Shown one piece after another: positions 58,697 to 64,000 of a stretch of DNA of 64,000 nucleotides. The notes under the pieces were generated by a model that was not told the DNA's origin, ran no database searches, and saw only the letters and a list, made by a program, of their open reading frames with translations. Within the stretch, counting starts at the first letter, position 1, and the number at the start of each line of letters is the position of its first letter. Made by a program: the position numbers and the translations under genes. The stretch comes from Sphingomonas sp. AR_OL41 (GTDB lineage: Bacteria > Pseudomonadota > Alphaproteobacteria > Sphingomonadales > Sphingomonadaceae), in the NCBI RefSeq assembly GCF_029911635.1, contig NZ_JARYTI010000012.1, positions 1 through 64,000 of the forward strand. Direction: 5' to 3'.

Positions 58697-59830
58697 TCAG
58701 GGCAGCGCCGCCGATGCCGTTCGACCGCGCGCGATGTAGCGACGGATGGCCGCGAGCAGCGGTCGTTCCAGCAGGAAATGCGCGGCGATACCGGCCCCGG
58801 TCGAAATGACCAGACATGTCAGCCAAACCAGCCAGGGCTCGCTCGCGGGTGCCAGTTTCCGACAGAGCGCGATGAGCACCGAAATCACGGGATAGTGAAA
58901 AAGATAGATCGCATAGGACGCATTGCCGAAGAGCTCGCCGATGCGTCGCGGCCATCCCGGCGGGCATTCGACGTGCGCGGCAAACAACAATAGGGGCAGC
59001 AGCAGCAGCGTGGGGCCGATGCCACTTTCGCCTGGCAGCATGGGCATGATCCCGAAGATGACGAGCGCTGCGGCGAAAGCGAGTACCAACAGTGGTTCGA
59101 CAGGTGAGCGAAAGCGCAGCTTGCTGGTGTGTCGGAACCATAGTAACGCGGTGAGCAGGCCGGCGCCGAAGCCGAGATTGCGCAGGTTGAGCAGCAACGA
59201 CAGCGGCGCATCGTGCGCCCAATATGTCTGCGGCCCGCGCGGCACGAGCAGGATCGCGGCAAACCACAAAATCGGCAGGATGCGCGCCTTGCCGCCGCTC
59301 AGGAAGCCGAACGCGAAGACGAGGTAGAAGATCAGTTCCTGGCGCAGTGTCCAGATCAGCGCCGGCGCAAGATTGCCGGGCAACAGCAACATCGCGCGCA
59401 CATAGTTCCAGCCCTCGCCACGCACATGGCCGAACCATTGCAGCGCGGCAAAACAGATCACGGCGATCCACATCAGCGGGACGATGCGGATGAACCTGCG
59501 CAGCAGGAAGGTACCGAAGCCGATGGCAGCGGCCAGGCGGGGGCCGGACAAGGAGACGATCGCGATAATGAAGCCGCTGATCTGGAAGAACAAATCGACG
59601 CCGAGCCGGCCATGTTCGAGCGTACCGCCGAGCAAGGGCGCGATGTGCAGGCCGCCGCTGGTCAGGCTGGCGCAGTGACTCACCACCACTGCGAGCACCG
59701 CAACCCCGCGTAGGTACTGCACACCTGTGATCGTCCGATGTTGCGAATCCGGAACGATTCCTGACTGCCGGGAAGCGGTAATTTCGTTTTTAATCAAGCC
59801 GGTATGCCAGTGTTCACGGTATCGTCCCAC
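58697..59830 (-). CDS. Acyltransferase 3 family membrane protein
   Basis: The ~377-residue protein has about ten membrane helices and the Acyl_transf_3 pattern: GVQYLRGVAVLAVVVSHCA (with the catalytic His), GRLGVDLFFQISGFIIAIV, FLLRRFIRIVPLMW, and SYAIYLFHYPV. It transfers acyl groups to sugars or lipids, sometimes to peptides. The start is uncertain: GTG at 59830 or TTG at 59797 (adjacent to the promoter of the peptide gene). It lies between the rSAM gene and the precursor gene and might tailor or serve the RiPP, which is inference from position. Confidence 0.85.
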   Translation of the reverse strand: MGRYREHWHTGLIKNEITASRQSGIVPDSQHRTITGVQYLRGVAVLAVVVSHCASLTSGGLHIAPLLGGTLEHGRLGVDLFFQISGFIIAIVSLSGPRLAAAIGFGTFLLRRFIRIVPLMWIAVICFAALQWFGHVRGEGWNYVRAMLLLPGNLAPALIWTLRQELIFYLVFAFGFLSGGKARILPILWFAAILLVPRGPQTYWAHDAPLSLLLNLRNLGFGAGLLTALLWFRHTSKLRFRSPVEPLLVLAFAAALVIFGIMPMLPGESGIGPTLLLLPLLLFAAHVECPPGWPRRIGELFGNASYAIYLFHYPVISVLIALCRKLAPASEPWLVWLTCLVISTGAGIAAHFLLERPLLAAIRRYIARGRTASAALP

Positions 59831-59850
59831 GCCATGCCGATCAAAAACCT

Positions 59851-59878
59851 TTGCGATTCATTCATTCATCGCTACTAT
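59851..59878 (+). promoter_or_regulatory. Candidate promoter of the precursor peptide gene
   Basis: TTGCGA at 59851-59856 and TACTAT at 59873-59878 are separated by 16 bases and lie about 25 bases before the strong ribosome-binding site AGGGGAA. The spacer holds three ATTC repeats. The region is AT-rich compared with the neighbours. Confidence 0.5.
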
Positions 59879-59903
59879 GTTGGCGCGAAACAGGGGAACA
59901 AAT

Positions 59904-60056
59904 ATGTCCGAATTCAAAAAGGACCTTGCGCCAACCGAACCCGTGGCCGCGACCAGCGAGCAATGGGTCAAGCCCGAAGTTACCAGCTACGCGCCAGTCG
60001 GTGCTGCGCAGGGCATTTCGTTCAAGCCGAATGACGGGCTGAGCAACCTCAGCTGA
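59904..60056 (+). CDS. Candidate RiPP (lasso-like) precursor peptide
   Basis: This 50-residue ORF opens at an ATG with AGGGGAA eight bases upstream and ends three bases before the oxygenase start. The leader (1-36) is acidic and contains W21-V-K-P24-E-V26, which corresponds to the Y-x-x-P-x-L motif read by the RRE in lasso peptide systems, placed 16 residues before the likely core. The core would be GISFKPNDGLSNLS (37-50): Gly1 and Asp8 could close an eight-residue ring, leaving a six-residue tail. GISFKPND is similar in layout to benenodin-1 (GVGFGRPD), as I recall it. Position -2 is Ala rather than the usual Thr. I rate the gene as real and the lasso reading as likely but unproven. Confidence 0.72.
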   Translation: MSEFKKDLAPTEPVAATSEQWVKPEVTSYAPVGAAQGISFKPNDGLSNLS

Positions 60057-60058
60057 GC

Positions 60059-60700
60059 GTGCCCGCCAGCGGCGATGGGGTAAAGATCACGGGGCAGGTA
60101 CAGCCCGGGCTGATCGTACCCTCGCTGGTCATCGATCAATTTCTCGGGTTGCCCGACCGTGACGCTCTGCTTGACTGGGCGCTGGCGAATGAGGCGCGTT
60201 TTGCGCCTGCGTCCCTGGCCGGCGGCATTGTCGATGACAGCGTTCGTCGGGCGAGCAGTTTGCGCGACCTCGGGCCGCTCGACGCGGTTTTGCGCGCGCG
60301 TGTCACCGCGGCGGTGCCGGGGTGGGTTGCGCAGTTGCGTGTGACGCCGTTCGACATCCACGACATCGAGCTCGAGCTTGCCGCGCATAATGACGGCGCG
60401 CATTTTCACCTGCATAGCGACACCTATGCCAGCGGCATGAAGACGCGCGGCGACCGGCTGCTGAGCGCGGTCTATTATTTTTACCGTGGGCCTGCGGCGT
60501 TCGCCGGCGGGGCGTTACGGCTGCACCGGCTCGGCGCGGAGCCCGGTGACACCGGGCAGGATATCGCGCCGATCGACAACCGGATGGTGGTATTTCCCTC
60601 CTGGGGGCCACACGAGGTGATGCCCGTGTCCTGTCCGTCGCGCGCGTTCGCGGATTCGCGCTTCGCGGTGAATTGCTGGGTGTACCGCGCTAGGCGCTGA
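60059..60700 (+). CDS. 2-oxoglutarate/Fe(II)-dependent oxygenase (prolyl-hydroxylase-like)
   Basis: The 213-residue enzyme has the facial triad H119-x-D121 (HFHLHSDTYAS) and H185 (WGPHEVMPV), with an Arg (195 or 201) for the 2-oxoglutarate carboxylate, and the typical LLSAVYYFYRG ... FAGGALRLHRLG. It starts with GTG two bases after the stop of the peptide gene, so the two are coupled. It probably hydroxylates the peptide, as seen for oxygenases in a few other lasso clusters. Its end overlaps the PqqD-like gene on the other strand by 11 bases. Confidence 0.87.
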   Translation: MPASGDGVKITGQVQPGLIVPSLVIDQFLGLPDRDALLDWALANEARFAPASLAGGIVDDSVRRASSLRDLGPLDAVLRARVTAAVPGWVAQLRVTPFDIHDIELELAAHNDGAHFHLHSDTYASGMKTRGDRLLSAVYYFYRGPAAFAGGALRLHRLGAEPGDTGQDIAPIDNRMVVFPSWGPHEVMPVSCPSRAFADSRFAVNCWVYRARR

Positions 60701-60980
60701 TCTCGAGCAAGCCCGTGTCGCGCATCTGCGCAACGAACGCGGCGACATCGTCGCGGAGTGTATCGCCGGCGTCGGGAAAGCGCTGGGCGAGCGTGGCGAC
60801 GAGGTCGGCGAGCGTGCGCGGCGCTTCGACCAGATCCCAGATCCGCGCGGCGGTGCGATTGAGCTGGAACATCGCGCCGCTTTCCAGATCCATCAGCATC
60901 GCCTGCTCCTCGATCTGTGCCGCGATCAGGGTCGCGCGGCGGGCGATCATGCTGTCGCCATCAAGGTTCATGTCGGTCAT
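60690..60980 (-). CDS. PqqD-like RiPP recognition element protein (lasso B1 type)
   Basis: The 96-residue protein has the PqqD fold: three helices and a three-stranded wing, with LMDLESGAMFQLNRTAARIWDLVEAPRTLADLVATLAQRF. In lasso systems this is the B1 protein that binds the leader and hands it to the protease and cyclase. It overlaps the end of the asparagine-synthetase-like gene by ATGA, so it is made with that enzyme. Confidence 0.87.
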   Translation of the reverse strand: MTDMNLDGDSMIARRATLIAAQIEEQAMLMDLESGAMFQLNRTAARIWDLVEAPRTLADLVATLAQRFPDAGDTLRDDVAAFVAQMRDTGLLEISA

Positions 60981-62875
60981 ATGCCTGCTGCCTGTTCAAG
61001 CCAGATGTCGAGTGATACCGCGAACCACACGGGCGCCCATGCGGTGGTGGGGAATGGACCGACCGAGCCATTGTCGCGCCACGCCTGGAAGCCGGCATGC
61101 ATCGCGCGGATCCGCGCCGGATCGATCCAGCCGAGCTTCGCGCTGAGCATGTCCTCGGGCGGGCGCTCGCGGAACAAGGTCGCGATCGCGTCGACGGTGT
61201 GACCGACAAAGGCGGCCTTGGTCGTGCGGGTGCGGACCTTTTCGGGCAACGTACCGCGCATCGCCTCGCGCAGGATGTATTTCTTCTGCCCGTCCTTGCG
61301 CAGCACGCTGCCCGACGCCCCCATGTAGAAGCGCGCCAACCGCAGATCATGGAACGGGTGGCGCAATTCGATGCCGTGGCTCTCGCTGAAGGCGAGCGCA
61401 TTGTCGACATTGATATGGCGCCGCGCCAGCGCGAACACGCCGTAGCGCATCTTCTGCGCCACGCCGGGAAGACGGACGGGCAGGGCATCCTGCCGCCAGC
61501 GATCCTCGAGATCGATCCGTTTCGCCCAATCAGGTTGCAGCCAGTCGGGCGCGTCCAGATCATAATCGAGGTGCGGGCGGAGCAGGCGGCGGCGATGGCG
61601 CGGGCTGACCAATGGCGCGCCGCCGTGGAACAGCGCGCGGCGCGCAACGACGTGGAAGGGTTCGTCGGGCCATTGCTCGCTGGCGTCGCGCCACAGCCGG
61701 CCCAACCGACCGCGCATGATGAGATCGGGCCAGTGCGCGAGCGAGCCGTTGAGCCAGTCGTCGCCCCCTTCACCGCCGAGCATGACGCGCTCGCCTTCCC
61801 CGCGCAACCGGACGCAGGCGCCGGCTAGGGTATCGAGAACGTTGGGACGCAACGGCAGCTGGTAGCTGTCGGCTGCCCATTGCCGCGCGGCATCGGGATC
61901 GAAGGGTGTTGCGCCGACCACCTTGGCGGTGATGCCGAGATGCGCCTCGACCGCGCCGCTATATTCGCTCTCGTCGTGCGGCTGGCCGGGGAAGCGCGCG
62001 CTGATCGCGCTGACCGGGCGGTCGAGCTTGCCGGCGCGATAGAGCTCGGTCGCGCGACAGACGATCGAGGAGGAATCGAGTCCGCCCGACAGCTGTGAGG
62101 ACAGCGCCGTGCTGCTACGATTGGTCGAGACCAATGCCTGATCGAACAGGTCGCGGAAGCGCGCGACATGGTCCTCGGCCGACAGCGCCGTGAGATCCTC
62201 GAACGGACCGTCGTGCCAATGCCATTGCCGCACCCGGCCGTTCTCGAGCGCGAGTGCGCTGCCCTGCGGCAGGCGGCTGACCTGCTGCCAGAAGGTATCG
62301 GTCTGGCTGATGAAGCGCGCCGACAGATACTCGCCGATCGCGCCTTCGTTGAGGGTGCGGTCGAGGCCGAGCCCGCGGACCAGGGTGCGCGGCTCGGTGG
62401 CGAAGGCGAAGGTGCCGCCGGCGAAGCTCCACAGCAGCGGGCGCCAGCCATAGGGCGAGCGGGCGAGGAACAGGCGGCGCGTGCGGCCCTGCCACAGCGC
62501 GACGGCGAAGTCGCCGACGAGGTGTTTGACGAAATCGTCGCCGAAGCGGGCGTGGAGCGCGAGCGCGATGGCGACGTCGGGCGCGCGGACCAGCGCGGCA
62601 CCCTGCCGGCCGAGCAGGGCGAGCAATTCGGGGCGGTTGTCGAGCCGGCCGTCGAGCAGCATCGCGCTGCCCGGCTCGTCACCGGGGAGTGGCTGGGTTT
62701 CGCCGACCGCTTCGGGGGTGGTGGCATGGGCGAAGCGGATCAGCCCGGCCGGCCCATCCCGCCACGTCGTTGCACCATCGAAGCCGCGCCGTGCGGCAGA
62801 CGCGATCATGTCGTCGAGCAACCGCTGCGGCACGTCGCGGCCATCGACCAGCACGGCGCCGGCGATTGCGCTCAC
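60977..62875 (-). CDS. Asparagine-synthetase-like amide-bond former lacking the glutaminase Cys (lasso cyclase C type)
   Basis: The 632-residue protein has the class II glutaminase fold (1-205) and an AANH synthetase domain with the ATP loop SGGLDSS at 263-269 and later GEGGDDWLNG. The glutaminase start is MSAIAG, so Cys2, the nucleophile of asparagine synthetase B, is Ser; the RD of the usual ARDxxG is also changed (ARSPYG). This loss is also seen in lasso cyclases and beta-lactam synthetase, which form an amide without glutamine. Here it would activate the Asp8 side chain of the precursor and close the ring. The start is a GTG at 62875. A 15-codon ORF overlaps it upstream. Confidence 0.86.
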   Translation of the reverse strand: MSAIAGAVLVDGRDVPQRLLDDMIASAARRGFDGATTWRDGPAGLIRFAHATTPEAVGETQPLPGDEPGSAMLLDGRLDNRPELLALLGRQGAALVRAPDVAIALALHARFGDDFVKHLVGDFAVALWQGRTRRLFLARSPYGWRPLLWSFAGGTFAFATEPRTLVRGLGLDRTLNEGAIGEYLSARFISQTDTFWQQVSRLPQGSALALENGRVRQWHWHDGPFEDLTALSAEDHVARFRDLFDQALVSTNRSSTALSSQLSGGLDSSSIVCRATELYRAGKLDRPVSAISARFPGQPHDESEYSGAVEAHLGITAKVVGATPFDPDAARQWAADSYQLPLRPNVLDTLAGACVRLRGEGERVMLGGEGGDDWLNGSLAHWPDLIMRGRLGRLWRDASEQWPDEPFHVVARRALFHGGAPLVSPRHRRRLLRPHLDYDLDAPDWLQPDWAKRIDLEDRWRQDALPVRLPGVAQKMRYGVFALARRHINVDNALAFSESHGIELRHPFHDLRLARFYMGASGSVLRKDGQKKYILREAMRGTLPEKVRTRTTKAAFVGHTVDAIATLFRERPPEDMLSAKLGWIDPARIRAMHAGFQAWRDNGSVGPFPTTAWAPVWFAVSLDIWLEQAAGI

Positions 62876-63033
62876 GCGGCCAGCCCTGCTGCCGAGGGTG
62901 CGCGCGCGACATCGTTCATCCCGTTTTCCCCACCGCCGCGATCATCCATCGTCGCGGCACGCCATCACGCGTGGGCGCCGGTTTCGCAAGCATTTTGGCG
63001 ACTGCGCGCGCTAGCCGAAGCTAAGCGGCGTGG

Positions 63034-64000
63034 TCAGCCCGCCAGGGCGCGCTCGGGAAACGGGACGAACGCGTCAGCGCATCGGCCGGTCGTCACCGGG
63101 GTTGTGCTCGTCACGCCCTCGGGCAGGGGCGCGGCGCCGCCCGCGCCGATGGTGAAGCGCGCATTGGTGGTTTCCCACTTCGTGCCCTCGGCAAAGCGCA
63201 CGCCATCGAGTGTCACCTCCATCACGTGCTGCGCGTCATAGCCGTTGGCGATCAGGCGGCCGGTCGTGCCGACGATGTTATGGAACACGATGCCGCGATA
63301 ATGCGGGATCAGGTCGCCCTTCGCGCCGGCATCATAGGCGGTGTAGAGATCGATCGGGCGCTTGTTGTCGCGCAGGCAGACATTTTCGTAGCGGACATCC
63401 TCGACCAGCCCGCCGCGGCTGACGTCGCTCTTGATGCGTAAGCCGGAGGTGGTGCCGTCGAGCGTGAGGTTGCGGACCAGCACATGGCTGACGCCGCCAT
63501 TGGTTTCGCTGCCGATCGACATACCGTGGCCGCTGTAGAAATGATTGTCGAGGATCGAGACATAGCGTGTGCCGCCGGTCTTGCCGGCCTTGATCGCGAT
63601 ATTGTCGTCGCCGGTGCGGATGAAGCTGTGGGCGATGGTGATGTCGTCGCTTGCGCCGGGATCGATGCCGTCGGTGTTGCGGGCATCGGCCGGCGTGTCG
63701 ATGATCACGCCCCAGGCGGTGAGGCCCTGGACGCGGTTGGCGGTGACGTGGAAATTGGGCGAATTGGCGAGCCGCACGCGGTACAAGGTGACGTTGCGTC
63801 CGCGATCGATGACGATAAGCCGGGGCACATTCTGGCGGCCGTCCTCCTTCTGCGCGCGGCGCGCGAGCTGCCACCATGTCTCGGTCTTGCCGGTCATGAG
63901 CTGGCCGCCATTGCCGTCGATCGTGCCGTCGCCGACGATCGCGACGTTGCCGGCATCGGCGATATGGATCAACGGCCGGCAGGCGCGCCCGCGCTGGTCG
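63034..64000 (-). CDS. Polygalacturonase-like glycoside hydrolase family 28 (5' part beyond the window)
   Basis: The open frame continues past the right edge on the minus strand, so the N-terminus is missing. The GH28 motifs are intact: NTDGIDPGASDD, RTGDDNIAIK, GHGMSIGSETNGGVSHVLV, and GLRIKSD, in the right order on a right-handed parallel beta-helix. The enzyme would hydrolyse pectin-like galacturonan chains, outside the cytoplasm if a signal lies beyond the edge. It lies 158 bases downstream of the RiPP cyclase start, facing the same strand; a functional link is not shown. Confidence 0.88.
   Translation of the reverse strand, partial: DQRGRACRPLIHIADAGNVAIVGDGTIDGNGGQLMTGKTETWWQLARRAQKEDGRQNVPRLIVIDRGRNVTLYRVRLANSPNFHVTANRVQGLTAWGVIIDTPADARNTDGIDPGASDDITIAHSFIRTGDDNIAIKAGKTGGTRYVSILDNHFYSGHGMSIGSETNGGVSHVLVRNLTLDGTTSGLRIKSDVSRGGLVEDVRYENVCLRDNKRPIDLYTAYDAGAKGDLIPHYRGIVFHNIVGTTGRLIANGYDAQHVMEVTLDGVRFAEGTKWETTNARFTIGAGGAAPLPEGVTSTTPVTTGRCADAFVPFPERALAG

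Overview
The window looks like chromosomal DNA of a high-GC alphaproteobacterium, most probably a member of the Sphingomonadales. The pointers are an F1-only ATP synthase operon in the order atpH-atpA-atpG-atpD-atpC, an Ala/Lys/Pro-rich N-terminal extension on the F1 beta subunit, the gene order rne/amidase/PBP1A/prfB, LigAB-type ring-cleavage genes, and several families of short palindromic repeats between genes. Most of the window is ordinary core genome. I found no tRNA, rRNA, CRISPR array, insertion sequence or integrase of a mobile element.

Layout. 1-8.5 kb (mostly minus strand): an edge-truncated aspartyl protease, a CpaF/TadA-type secretion ATPase, the F1 operon with palindromic repeats in two of its gaps, and a Cys-rich lipoprotein. 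8.6-21.2 kb: two alpha/beta hydrolases, several exported proteins of unknown function, an amidohydrolase, ada with a DUF1203 gene, a CPBP membrane protease, a TPR protein with a zinc-protease motif, and a membrane-anchored trypsin-like protease. 21.3-29.6 kb: priA, a GAF-PAS-GGDEF cyclase, xerC, gshB, yraN, rsmI and an LpoA-like lipoprotein. 29.65-30.9 kb: ligA-ligB. 30.9-33.5 kb: a BigR-type persulfide-response module (ArsR-family repressor, rhodanese and TauE permease against a divergent persulfide dioxygenase). 33.5-39.2 kb: folA, thyA, a lipoprotein-like methyltransferase, prfB and PBP1A on the minus strand. 39.3-44.2 kb: what looks like an accessory insertion (DUF5681 protein, RoxA-like diheme cytochrome, DUF418 membrane protein, a small protein) between PBP1A and its usual neighbour, the cell-wall amidase. 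44.3-54.8 kb: amidase, rne, an M48/TPR protease, a DsbA-like protein, an ABC exporter and a CocE-type hydrolase.

The most interesting part is 55-63 kb. It holds a two-PAS histidine kinase, a B12-dependent radical SAM RiPP C-methyltransferase, an acyltransferase, a 50-residue peptide gene directly upstream of a 2-oxoglutarate/Fe(II) oxygenase, a PqqD-like RiPP recognition protein, and an asparagine-synthetase-like enzyme that lacks the glutaminase cysteine. The peptide has a W-x-x-P-x-V leader motif and a C-terminal segment GISFKPNDGLSNLS with an acidic residue at position 8, the arrangement expected of a lasso peptide with an 8-residue ring. The usual leader protease (B2) and exporter are not in the window, and the tailoring set is unusual. 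I read this as a candidate new, heavily tailored lasso-like RiPP system. A polygalacturonase-like GH28 gene runs off the right edge.

Function calls rest on reading motifs and overall sequence pattern, without database searches. Starts were chosen from ribosome-binding sites, conserved N-termini and gene overlaps, and alternatives are noted.
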